Source of the DNA: Montifringilla adamsi
Lineage: Eukaryota > Chordata > Aves > Passeriformes > Passeridae
Direction: 5' to 3'
DNA: 64,000 nucleotides
NCBI GenBank assembly: GCA_017590115.1
Contig: JAGGNK010009114.1
Span: forward strand, 21,118,662 to 21,182,661
The notes beneath the pieces are model-generated. The model was not told the origin of the DNA, did no database searches, and was given only the letters and a program-made list of their open reading frames with translations. Made by a program: the position numbers and the translations under genes. Shown here one piece after another: positions 37,101 through 48,730 of the stretch; the stretch's first letter is position 1, and each line of letters begins with the position of its first letter.

Positions 37101-37267
37101 AGGCATAATTCACTATAAAACTATTCCTGCAATAAATTAGAGCACCTCAATTTATGTAGGAGAGCTACACCAGCCTGAGATTGGTTGCAACAGTTGGGAA
37201 TAAGTGGCCACATCCTGGTTGTTTTGGGAACAATTACCATAAAACATTTCACCATGAAATTATATAC
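34149..37267 (-). other. Intron between window exons 5 and 6
   Basis: A 3.1-kb intron. A moderately GC-rich patch lies at about 34720-35180; otherwise it is AT-rich. No known repeat or gene was recognised. Confidence 0.85.
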
Positions 37268-37365
37268 CTTGCCTTAAAGCTGTCAGGTGGCATCAGTTCC
37301 AGGGTGTGTGCTGGTCCATACAGATTAACTACAAACAGCTTTACTGTGGGGTTTGTTTGACCTGC
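37268..37365 (-). CDS. DPP10: DPP10 propeller exon (window exon 5)
   Basis: A 98-nt exon encoding AGQTNPTVKLFVVNLYGPAH and then TLELMPPDSFKA plus two bases of Arg. The acceptor is TTCCAAAG and the donor CAAG/GTATAT. It starts in phase 0. The NPTVKLFVVN segment matches the NPTxKLxVV block of the family. Confidence 0.97.
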
Positions 37366-39799
37366 CTTTGGAAAAGAAAAAAAAATATAGGAGTTTTAGA
37401 GGCACTAAATCAGTGACAGCTAAGCAGACTCAGTTGTTAACATAATTCAGTATTTTATAATAATGAAAAGTTATTTAAAGCTCAAGTATCTTAAATCTGA
37501 GAAATTAATTTCATAGCCATATGAATCACACAGAGGAAGATATGAAGTATTGAGTGATTCTCTCACACTTTGCTGATAGAACACCTTCATGTGCATGTGA
37601 CCAGCACTAGAAGTGGCTTTGCCCAGTTCAGTGAAGTCAGCTACCAAAACACAGTCAGTGCCTAAATCCACAGGTAAATCCAGCCTCCAGCTAAGCCTTT
37701 TTCAGATGCTGTTGTTCCTTCTTCTGAAAAGCTGAACTACCTCAGTCTGGGACAGCATTCTTCCTCTCCCACCTCTCTTTTTCTTTACCATTTTCCCTCA
37801 GTCTTCCTCCCCTTGGTTGCTGAGCTGAAAAATCTCAATTTCTGGCCTGTACCAGGAGGCAGCTGCTTTGGCAGGCCAGCTCCAAGGGAAAAAAAATGCT
37901 TCTTGTGGCTAAAGGGGAATAACATGACAGTCTGACAGATACCCACTGGGAAGAGACTGATAAATCTTGAGGATGTACAGGGAGGTGGGAATCATCCTTC
38001 TCCTGTAACATGGCTTGTTGCTAAGGGATGCTCCTGAGATGAAGAGAAAGCAATGGAAATAGGAAGAGAGGTTCTCAAGGGCTACAAGGAGGGGCTGCTG
38101 GTCCCACACCCCTGTCCTAGACATGCCATCCCCAAGTTTCAGTTTCGTGTCACAGGAATTACTCTACATAACACCCTTGGGACACAAAACATGGAGTGTG
38201 CTCCTCAGTGGGGCTGGGCCCTGTTTAATACTGGAAGGAAAAGGTAAAAATCACTGATTCTGCAGATTTACTATTGTATATGACAAAGTTGTATACTTGG
38301 CTCTTCACAGGCTGAAATACACCCCCAAATTCCTGTTAGAAATTGGACTTATCTCAAAATGAAATCCAAATGCTGTATTCACTCATTTCTGAGTGGTATA
38401 GAGGACAAGGAAGTGGCATTTGTATGTTCTTTACAGGCTAGGAAAAATAAAGTCTCAAAAACATTTCTTTTTTATAATACAGTCTGTGTGTATGACATGT
38501 ACCCAGACACAGCATAAGCATGTTCCACAAAAAACGTGTCTTTCATTTTATTTTTCAATCCTAGTCATAATTTTCTCTGTTGCACTCTGTAATAAAGGCC
38601 AAATCTTTTTTGTAATCTCTGTTGCTACACCACCAGCTTCATTATCAATTAATGATGTTTAACGAGGAGCTAAATTTGTATTAAATGGAGACATTAAATA
38701 AAGATAATGTTTCTTCATTAATGAGATTACTGAAGTAGTATTGTGTATCACTTTTATTCTGAATAGCTAATGAAATAATATTACTGCTTGCTCATTTACA
38801 AAGCTGACTTAAAAATGTTCCTTATTTTATTCTTTGCTCTGTCACTCAAGGGGTTTTGCCAATGCAAGTAATATAAACTACCTAAAATTACTGTTGTTTC
38901 TTTATTTCAGAGTATTATTTCATAGCACAAATATATTCTATTTATGTAATGTATGTTATTGTTTCATAGTATCTGGTACAGTCTAACTGTTAGCCATCAA
39001 GAATAAAGGTTCCTCACCAAAAAGCAGTAGCAGGAATAGCAAGGTAACAGGAATATTCTCTAAAGCTCTCAAAAAACTTTCCCTGAAATGCCAGAGGAGT
39101 GCCATATAGGTGGACCTGTCAGAAAGGAGCCCAGACACTTTGAAACTGTGCAAGGTCTGGATAAACTGATCAGCTGGAAGATCAAAACAGCAGATCTGGA
39201 GGCACCTCACCAGAAAATCCCCAGAAAATGAGAAGTGATTTCAGGCATTACCCCTGGCTGTTCTTTCACTTTCCAAATCAAACCTAAAAAACCTTGTCTA
39301 AATCTTCTAAAACACTGACAGTTCTAATTTTTTTTCTCTTTTTGATAGCCATGAAAATATGTTACTGTGGCTTATCTTATCCAATGCCAGTCTGTCACAT
39401 TTATTAATAACAGCACAATCTACTGAGATCTCTGCATCTGTGAAGGAACTTGCCCTGAGCTCTGCACACAGACTGACTCCAGAGCAGCTGGGGCTGGATC
39501 TTTTTCCTACACAGTCCTTCAAATGCTTTACCCTTCACTCTGAGGTGCTGGATTGATTTTACCAAGCCAAATATCAGTGATGAAATTACTTAAATTAGTT
39601 TCTCTGCTGTCCCCTTATCTGATGGTTTCTTTTCAGGAAAAAGCAATTAAAAAAAATAAAAAAAAGAATTATTATTTCCTGAAAAGCATCATGAACAAAC
39701 CCAGCCTCTTTTACTGTCTGGAAACACTCTTTCCACATGGCTGAATATTATCAGTGACCACAGAAGAGGAGGTGGGGGATGCATTGCCACTCATCTTAC
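37366..39799 (-). other. Intron between window exons 4 and 5
   Basis: A 2.4-kb AT-rich intron. The stretch 38640-38730 carries several TAAT-type motifs but no repeat or ORF. Nothing else was recognised. Confidence 0.85.
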
Positions 39800-39954
39800 C
39801 TTAGGATATGGATACTGCTTTCCCTTTGGATACAGACCTCCCGTGAACCTGGGAAGAACCATGTTGGGCACCAGAGAGTCATTGATGGTCAGGAAGGCCA
39901 GTCTCTCCCCGTCTGGAGACCACCAGTGGGCAATGTGGGAGTGGAGAAGCTCCT
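39800..39954 (-). CDS. DPP10: DPP10 propeller exon with EE motif (window exon 4)
   Basis: A 155-nt exon encoding (E)[19 protein letters not shown] and then [20 protein letters not shown] and [12 protein letters not shown]. The acceptor is GTTTTGCAG and the donor AAG/GTAAGA. Joined to the preceding exon it forms WLYEEELL, the equivalent of the Glu-Glu motif that holds the substrate N-terminus in active DPP4. It is kept although the enzyme is dead. [11 protein letters not shown] is a family landmark. NDS is a potential glycosylation sequon. Confidence 0.98.
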
Positions 39955-42749
39955 CTGCAAAACCAGATTTCCTTAGGGTCCATGAAAAAACTCACACACA
40001 GCGTCCAGCTTGTTCAGCTGGCACCAAGTTATTGTCCCTGTGCCAACGTGAAATGTGGCTGCTGTAATTTCAGTAATTTCACATCATCCTGGGTTGAATG
40101 GTTGGATAACAAGGAACACTGAAGGAGCATTTTCCTCAAATGCATACTTCCACTAACATCAATAAATCATCTAAATGTGAAAGATGATTGTTACTGACAT
40201 ATGCTTAGTTCTAGTCTATTCCAATATGTGTGTTTAGTTAAGTTTTAAATAATTTAAAATAATTTGGAGGTTTGAGTTATTTTTGGGATCACCAATTTTT
40301 TTTTCTTCTCCTCTTAATATGTATTTTATTTATTCTCCTCTTCAGTATATCTGATTTCTCTGAGTTATGGCATCTGATAGCATGCAGATCTTCACACAGC
40401 CATATTTATGTAATAAGTTTTGGAGTGCAATATTATGATTCTCTTGTCTCAGTCTAGTGGAAAGCTTTAATTCTTGGGAAGTTCAGTTTTTCTGAAGTGA
40501 AACTTTCTGAAAATCTGAACCAAACTCTTTTTTTATCCAAATTGTATCTGCTTTCCAAATGAACCCAATTCTCCTAGAATGTTACTCAATGTTTTCTCAC
40601 ATTTATTGTCAGTGTATATCACAGTCAAAAGAAAGAAACCAGAAGCAACCACAGGCACAGAACCCAAACTCCTGGAATCCCAGCAGCTCCTGAGCAATTC
40701 TAAATTCTCCCTGCACAAGTCTTCTACTTCCACTTGTGAAAACACTTAGAATTTTCATTATGTATTTGATATGTTGGCCTGCTTAGTAAAGATTTTATAT
40801 GTAAATCTGAAGAATTTGGCTGGAAAACCAGTTGAGAATAGTGTACTGAGGGAAAAGGCCTGACTGCATACCTAATATGAGGACCTATCTAGCAAAACTA
40901 CTTAAACTGTCAATAGAGACTCTCCTAGTTGCTAATTGGATTCTGAGGGTTCTGAAGCAGCTAATGGGTTGAATTATCTAAGTTTAGGTGAAATGAGGCT
41001 GGGACCTATATTCAAAGTCATATATTCTGGGTCATGCTTCTCTCCCTGGCTGGATAACTAAAACCTTTTACACAGGAAAAGAACAGAGAACAAATGATGA
41101 ATATCAGATAGCAGAAAACCACAAATATGTTTGTTTTAAAGTATTACTGTTTGAATTTAGACAAGGTTATTCACACAAAGAAAAGCTATTCCCAAATGCC
41201 TTGTAAGGCAAAATACTAATAAGAATCTCATGAAAAGATAAAAGAAAACAAATGAGGTCAAAGGAGGAAGAGTGCTTGATTCAACTGAAAATCTCTCAAC
41301 TTCACCTGGAAAACATTCAGCCTGCTCAGCTTCTGACGCTGTTAAAAAACTGCTGAAAGTGGAGCAGTGCTGCAGGTTAATGGGAAAGGAGCAGTGTGCT
41401 CCTGTGCCAACAGACACTGGGTTTCTCCAGGACCTGCAGCCAGGATTCCCTCTCACCCTGACTCCCATGGTGTCAGAGCTGGGAAGGGCTCACTGCCCGC
41501 CTGCAGCCTGGGAACCCAGCGAGCTCTCTGCACGTCGGGAAATGCAACATCCTGCTCGGGATTAAAAATTGGAAAATAATGAGCAAAGAAGGCTTCTTCA
41601 CTAAAAGAAGGCTTTAGGACATGATTCATGAAGAAAGCTTTGGGTTCATCTCCCACAACACCTCAGAAACTTTCTAGTCCCAAATGAAACAACTTTTGCT
41701 TCTCCTGGCTGTGACTCTTATTAAGTTCTTATTATCTTATTATTAACTCTTATTAACTTCACTTTGTTTTAGCAAAAAGTGATATACTACATCAACTTTG
41801 GTGAACTATATCTGCTTAAATTCTTCAATCTGCATGCTGTTGTGTAAGAGTTTAAGATTTTAAGTGCATATAAAATTATATTCCATTTAAAAAATGTTCT
41901 TTTGTTTTGAAATGTGCTGCCACATTAAAAGATTTCAAAACACTATGGAAACCTTGGAAGTGGGTAAGTATCAGATACAGGCTGAAGGATGCAGATTACC
42001 ATTCTAACTTCAGAGTTCACTTGGGCAGAGATTTGAAAAAAACCCCACAGTGAGCTGTTTGCTCATAACCACTGCAGTGGCAAGAGGTGTGGATAGACCA
42101 TTTTTAAGGTGAAGTTCCATGCTGTATGGCATTAACACCATTCCTAATAAAACTTCTTCACACAAGAAATTCTATACCTCAGGTAAATGAACACCAACCT
42201 ATTTATCTATAGAATACATGAGTCTCATAGAAAGAGTAGCTGAAATGTGTAAAAATTTTAAGCTGTTATACCAAGCTAAATAATCTGCTCCTTTATTTTT
42301 TCACCCTAAATTTATCATTATGTTAAAAGCATTTTGGGTGTAGAGAGAAACATTCTGTGGTACCAGCAGCAGAAGACAGACTGAGCTATCCCCCCCTCAA
42401 ATCTGGGTGCCCTTTTCTGTTGGGATGTTTTAACTGTAAATGGATCATCACTGTTGTCCCTAAAAGCAGCCATCTGAGCCCTTTCCCTGCTCACTTTTTC
42501 ACGCTACCAAGAGTTCATTTGCTACATTCTGGTTTGAAATGAATCCCTCTTTCTCAGAAAACACTGCTATATGCAAACCAGCAGCCAAGACAAAGAATGA
42601 GCAGACACAAAGGCAATCTTGCAGGAAAATGAGAAGGGGAACAAGCAAACTCACCCTGAGCATTTTCTGGAATGAACAGATTTCTGCTGCTGGGTCTGTA
42701 CAAGGACCTTGCATCTGTTTTTATAAACAGATATATTTGTCCAGCTTAC
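39955..42749 (-). other. Intron between window exons 3 and 4
   Basis: A 2.8-kb intron. A GC-richer patch at about 41270-41570 carries overlapping open frames on both strands (up to 103 codons) but no recognisable protein. The rest is AT-rich. Confidence 0.85.
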
Positions 42750-42870
42750 CTTCATATAACCAGTCTGTAATTCCATTAAAAATAATTCCTTCTTTTCCTG
42801 AGGATGTCAGGCGCAATGAGCTGCTCTTTACATCAGGCTGATAGTAGATGTTATTTTCAAATATATAAAT
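42750..42870 (-). CDS. DPP10: DPP10 propeller exon (window exon 3)
   Basis: A 121-nt exon encoding IYIFENNIYYQPDVKSSSLR and then LTSSGKEGIIFNGITDWLYE plus one base. The acceptor is CTCATCCAG and the donor GAAG/GTAAGC. It starts in phase 0. It begins right after an 18.9-kb intron and matches the IFENNIYYQPDxK block of DPP10. Confidence 0.97.
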
Positions 42871-45800
42871 CTGGATGAGGTAAGAGAGATGGAGAGAAAA
42901 CCAACATTTTGGTAGATATACATGAATGTTCAGCAATGAATACATAATTTCCTCAGGCTCAGAACAGTCTACAGAATAATTCAGCATGAGTTTGCACCAA
43001 TATTGTCTTCATATTCCATTTTATTACAAAATTGGACAAACTAAACAAACTTTTAATACTTATGGCAAGCAAATCCTTCTTTTGAAATTGTCTTTCCAGT
43101 CGAAATATTCCTATTCATGTTAAAAAATATAATTACATTCTTCAAAATCATGCAGGAGACAAGCTTTATAACAGTTGAATGAATAAAGAAATTTTCATCT
43201 GGTTTTCTAACTGTGAAATGAGACACACTTCTGCAAGGACATACAGCACAGTACAGACATCATAAATGCAAGTTACAGCTTTGTATCATGGTGTGAGAAC
43301 ACACTGGAGAAGCAAAAACAAATAGCAGCCTGCAGTTAACTTTTCTCAGCTGGCTGATGACTTCTGACTGACACACTAATGTTTTATCTCAAGTGTACTA
43401 CATAACTGTTCTTTATTTTTCAGCTCCGGGCTCCTCATCCTCCTTTTTCCTTCTTCACTGCCACTCATTAGCCTTGTCTGCTCTTCTTTCCCTGCTCACT
43501 TTGTTGCAAAGTGTATGAAGTTAATTCATTTTGTGATGCTGAGCCCAGGTTCCATGACAAAGCGCAGTAAATCACATTTGCCACGTGTGCACTTCCACAG
43601 CTTAACACCAAAATCACAGGAACAGCAAGATCATGCACCACCTCAATTCACACTGAGAAAATGCATCTGTGACAGGACTGAAGAAGCCAAATGCCAGAAT
43701 GTTTTGTTACACCATTTCAGCACTGTACACTGATATACAGTGTCTCAGGGAATGTAACAGGAGGTAAATATATTCCCACCAAAGACTATTTAAAAAGCCT
43801 GGTCATTTATCATTCTCTCATACTTCCATAATAAACGACTTATGGGAAAATACTAACCAAAGAGCAAAGTTTTATTATCACTATTACTGCTGTTCCCTTT
43901 GCTTCTAAATTACCCGCTGAAATAGATTTCCCTATGAGTCCCCAAACTAATGATTTTTAGCAGTAGCCACTTCATGATTTCTGCTGCAGAAAGATATAAA
44001 GCTGAGGTTTTTTTCATACCATGAGCAATGCAATGATTTTAACCATTACTGGGAACTGGGGGTGACTTGGAAGTAAGTCCTTTGTGGCCAGAATTCAAAG
44101 CTCAGCAGTGAGCTCAAAACTGAAGCAAAAATAGCTGAACCAGTTTGAATAATCCAAAATGTACTGAGCTTTATATTGGTACAGAGAATTTCTGGGAAGC
44201 TGATGCATCACCCAACATCAGCACCAGAAGAAAATAACCATGAGAGAATGCTGGATGTATCAAATGCTGGATGCTTTTGAAATAACATCATCAAGAATTT
44301 CCTGAAAATGTGTATTTCCACACTAAAAATGCACTTTTATTTCTAACATAGAAAAAGTTAATACAAGCAAAACCAAGGCATGGTTAACTGCTTATAAAAG
44401 AATTTAACCAAGTATTTGTTATTTATATCAACTAAAACTATTGCTATCAGATCTATTACAGGTAGATGTAGTGAACCACTCAATGACTATTGCTTCCTAT
44501 GAAGCAACTTCTTACTGAGAGCTGACAATCTCTTCTTATTTAAACAGCAGCTTTCAAGATGTTACCAAAAAAGCCTACTTGGTCAAATGATTCTATTTTA
44601 TTTAATCTTCTTTAATTTAAAAAAAACCTAATTAATTTTTGAAGATCTGGAGTATGATTTGTGCTTCTCTCTCCCTTTTCAGGCTGTTAGTGTTCTCAGT
44701 CATGAAGATGCCCACACTGTCTTGTCTCTGCAGTGAAATCTTTCATCTCAAATGATCAGTCACAAAATACAGGATTAAGAATTACTTGTTTTATGACTGA
44801 ACCCTGAGAAGTATTTTAACCCTGAGAAGGTTTTTAATCCTGTTATTACTACCTATCAGGCATTGCTAATTCCATTTGACAGATCCCAGTTAAGTAAATA
44901 TCTCTGAAGGATACTCACTGTTGTGCCACTGACTGTGGCTGTGTCATCTTTATTCCTCATTCATTTCATAAAACAACTTTGTCTCCATCCTAAACCAGCT
45001 CTCAGTCCTCACAGTCTTAGTCTACTCTATCACCCAAAGTTTCACCTCTTTCCTTGTCACCCCTGACCCATGCTCCTTCAACTTTGAAAGCTGCTCCAAA
45101 CCCCCATTTTTTTATTGAATATACATACTGGAACATTTTAAAGTTCTTGAAAAGCTTCAAAGTCACACAGCAGCTCTGTCCCTAGCAAGCAAGGAAGAAT
45201 TCACATTGCTTTGCAGAACATTTATGAAATACAACCATTCATGATCCTCAACACAACTAAACTGCACAGAAGTGCACATGGATGAGTGGTTGGTGCTCTG
45301 GCAAGTATGGCTCTGCACTCACTGCCTGCAGCATTCCAAAAGATCTATTTCCCCTGCCTGTAAATCATCTTAGAAAGATTCACCATTATGGTTAGGCATT
45401 TCATCTCATCTGTAATTTTGAACATTTGAATATTTTGTATTTCAGGAGGTGCCATTTTCCACAGGAAGCCCCTGGACTGCTGTTTGCACTGACAGAAATG
45501 CACAGTCTTGCAAACACATGTGCCTTACCTGACTTCAGCAAGTAGAATTAACATGTGCCCAAAAGTTTCCAGGAAGGGGACTTCACACAATTCATCACTT
45601 TGTATATTGTGTTTTGAGCAATGTCACATAAACCAAGATTTCCCTTGCTAGTCTCTCTCCACTCAGGTATATGGGAGCAAGTAATAGTAAAAGGCTTTTC
45701 TTAGTATACACCTGGGTCTATTCACTGCATCACAAGTACTAAAATGTTGACTGCAAATACTGAATCTTCCCAAACTGCTAAAAAAGGAGTTGCTAACTGT

Positions 45801-46814
45801 GCATCAGACAGATATTCTCAAGAACACATCAGTAGCTTTGTGCCCAAAAAGCTTTCAGGTATAATGATAAGAAAGTAAATTGAAAAAGGCACAAAGTGGA
45901 ACCAGGATATGCTATTGTATGTGGAAATTATTATTACATGTTTTTTAACCTCTTCTCTTCTATCCATCTTTCATGAGTATTCTTAAAACATTTCAAGCAA
46001 TTTTTAGCTGACACACTCAGCTAATACTGCTGTAAATAGGGATAAATGTCAGAATCTACCACCTTCCAAATTATGTGACTTTGTGGTTTCTTAGAGATTT
46101 GGCACAGCAAGTCTTAAACCAATTGGAGGAAAAACCCCACAGAAATTCTTTAATTATTTTATTAAGTATTTTCCAATTAATGAAAAACACCTGCAAGAAT
46201 GTTTTGGCTTAGTGAGATATTAATCCTTGGTAATGATCACATTTATTTCCACTGACTGTGAAGAATCTGAGGCCCAGCTTGCTCTAATATTCTACCTCAG
46301 CACTAATCCTCAGCACTAATCACATTCTTCCACATCTGGCATCCTCTAAACCATTTTTTCATAAACCTTCTTCTAAATGAATTCTTTCCAAAACACTTAT
46401 TTACTGTTTGCAACATGTTTCACAATTACAGGATTTGCTTTCAGGCTGAGGTCTGGAGCACAGCACCCAGTCCAAGCTGGGTGCAGATGGCAGGCAGCTG
46501 TGCAAACAGAGACATCCACTCCCCAGCCGAACAGCAAACCTACTGCCAGGAGCTGGAGAGGCCCCCCGTGTGTCTTTAACAATTTCAAACACTACAGGCA
46601 GGGAAAAGCTGCTAAATTACTCCACTTTTTCTCCCTTTTGGTGCTCCACTGAAGCCTCCTGCATGGCCCATCCACACGGAATCCCTCCTGTGATTGCAGG
46701 GCAGTGTTTCAGTGACAGCACCAGCCTGTTCTGCTCCAGCTGGGCAGCAGCAGCAGCTTGCCCAGAGCTGCTGCAGGTCACCCTAAAGCCCAGGTTTTTT
46801 AGGTGGAAGGAAAG

Positions 46815-47010
46815 CAGAGCTGCCCTGTTCAGCCTGGAGAAGAGGAGACTGAGAGAAGACCTCACTGCAGCTACAGCTTCCTTGTGAGGGAAGAGGAGGG
46901 GCAGACATCGGTTCTGTGCAGTGACAGGATCCAAGGGAATGGCCTGAAGTTGTTCCAGGGGAAGTTTAGGTTGGATATTAGAAGAAGGTTCTTCCCTCAG
47001 AAGCTGGCTG
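46815..47010 (+). mobile_element. CR1-like LINE fragment
   Basis: The sequence TTCAGCCTGGAGAAGAGGAG, followed in order by GACCTCACTGCAGC, CAGTGACAGGATCCAAGGGA, ATGGCCTGAAG, TTTAGGTTGGATATTAGAAG and TTCTTCCCTCAG, follows the avian CR1 3' region in plus orientation, recognised from memory of the consensus. It lacks the terminal CR1 octamer repeat. Perfect 13-bp repeats, GGTGGAAGGAAAG, flank it at 46802-46814 and 47011-47023. They may be a target-site duplication, or partly CR1-derived by chance. Confidence 0.75.
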
Positions 47011-47675
47011 GGTGGAAGGAAAGAAATTGTGGAGTGTGGCTACAGGTATTGCCATTCCATGCATTCACCAGGATGAACACCTTGTTCAAGGAAAGTGCCA
47101 ACCAAACTCTAAAGCTACAGAGCAGATGCAGCTGGAAAGGTAACAAAGAAGTCATCTGTATCTCTAAATCTTTGGTTAGAAAAAAAATATCCATGCAACA
47201 AGCACTTTCTGTACAGGTGAGAGTTCTACCTGTGGTGTGAGAAAATAATCAGATTCTTCCACAGAATCTTGGACCAATAATAGATAAATAAATACTCCAA
47301 TCTGGAACAACATCAGCACTTCCAGTTAGTAGCCCAGAGAACGTGACAGTCTTCCTTACCTTTCACACTGAAAATACGAGCTAAGACAAGACTAAGAAAT
47401 TTCTGATTGTGCCCAGAGGGAAACCTCCAGGCATTCAGGACACGCTTCTGCTGCAGAACTCCTGCAGCTGCTAATGACAGCACTAAAGACATCACCCCAC
47501 AGCTCCTCAGCCCTGGCTGCATTCCTGTGTCACCTTGGCAGGGACACACAGCTCACCCCTCTGTGGCCAGCACAGCGAGCTCAGAGCCCACACTCCACGG
47601 AACAGAGAGCTGAACTGCACTTGTGGCTCTCTGCAGAGGCGTGAGGACATTTCTGCTGCAGAAGCCAGCGGCAGC

Positions 47676-48086
47676 TGTTGCCACATTCCTCTTCACAGAG
47701 AAAAGCAAGGCACAGTTCTTCCCAAGGATTTCTGAGATTCACATTCTCTGAACTTCAGAGAAAGGAGAACACAACCCTTATCTCATCTGCTGTGCCTGTG
47801 GTTGTGCCAAAGCAGAATGCAATATGGAGATTGTTTACCCAAAGTGATGCGGTTTTGTTTCCTTGGCCTGTCAGGGCCTAGCGTGTGTGTGTCCAGACTG
47901 TCACGAGAGAGTCACGGGATGAACGTAGCTGTGTGAGCCGAGTGAGTGCTTGGCAGATTCAGTGTAAATGTAACATATATAGTATAGAATAATATAGCAT
48001 AATAAAGTAATTAATCAGCCTTCTGATATCCATGGAGTCAGATGCATCATTCTCTCCCCTTTGTCGGGGGTCGCCTTGATTCGATA
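47676..48086 (+). mobile_element. Solo LTR of an endogenous retrovirus (copy B)
   Basis: A 411-bp unit starting TGTTGCCACATTCC, homologous along its length to copy A at 27879-28284. It is flanked by the 6-bp direct repeat GGCAGC (47670-47675 and 48087-48092). It has an AATAAA signal at about 48001-48006 and the shared 3' block with CTTCTGATATCCATGGAGTC. Both copies give 6-bp repeats at the same boundaries, which supports the limits drawn here. There are no internal viral genes. It is antisense to DPP10. Confidence 0.82.
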
Positions 48087-48159
48087 GGCAGCCACCCTGT
48101 GTCCCACACTGCCTCAGCACAGGCCCCGCCAGCCCTGCTGGTTCCTCAGGGTAGGAATA

Positions 48160-48730
48160 TAAAAAAGTAAAAGACTTTAGAAAGTGCAAAAAAGCCTCAA
48201 AAAGTAGACACAAAGCTAAGAAAGGCTGGGAAATTTCTAAACATTCTCATGGGAAACTAGTAAGTTGAAAACCAAGTGAATACATTTATATTTATCATAA
48301 AGAACATGAAAGAACAAGAAGTTATGGATAGTTCAAGATGTGAAAAGTTCTAGATATATGCTTTGCAAAGATAACAAAAAGGTTCAATCTTAAATAATGA
48401 ATTATTGTGTATTGTTTGAAGTTTATAGAAGTCCTTTTGTTAATGCTAAACCCACGTGAGTCCTTTTCTTATTGGTTAGAGTATAATGACTTTACACCTT
48501 TTATGCTATTAGTTCAAAGAATATGTAAAAAAGAGCTTTGCATAAGCTGCCATCTTATCTCTGATCTGAATTTGCATGGATGTTATTTTCCTGTGTCTCT
48601 TGCTTTTCACTTGTATGATACAGACAAATAATAAATCCTAAGTCTAAAACCAGTCAGAGTCCCATCCCATTTGTGAGACGCAAACCAATCCAGCAGAACT
48701 CAGCATTCTGCGCAATCCCATCCCTTCTGG
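48160..48730 (+). mobile_element. Possible second LTR-like block, unassigned
   Basis: This AT-rich stretch directly follows the solo LTR. It has LTR-like signals in order: ATTGGTTAG (inverted CCAAT type) near 48472, a GCATAAG region, and AATAAATCC near 48630. A loose repeat of about 60 bp follows (CCCATCCCATTTGTGAGA near 48661 and CCCATCCCTTCTGGTGAGAC near 48717). I cannot define its ends or family. It could equally be unique intronic sequence. Confidence 0.25.

Noticed and set aside
41157..41656. GC-richer patch with overlapping frames on both strands as a possible extra exon
   Set aside because: No DPP10 or other family similarity is visible, and the flanking DPP10 exons already join in frame without it.
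46803..47240. 145-codon open frame on the plus strand
   Set aside because: It runs through the CR1-like fragment, and its translation is not the CR1 reverse transcriptase or any known protein. It is an incidental frame in noncoding LINE sequence.
27879..48086. Two related LTRs as the ends of one provirus
   Set aside because: They are 20 kb apart with DPP10 exons between them, and each has its own different 6-bp target-site repeat. They are separate solo LTRs.
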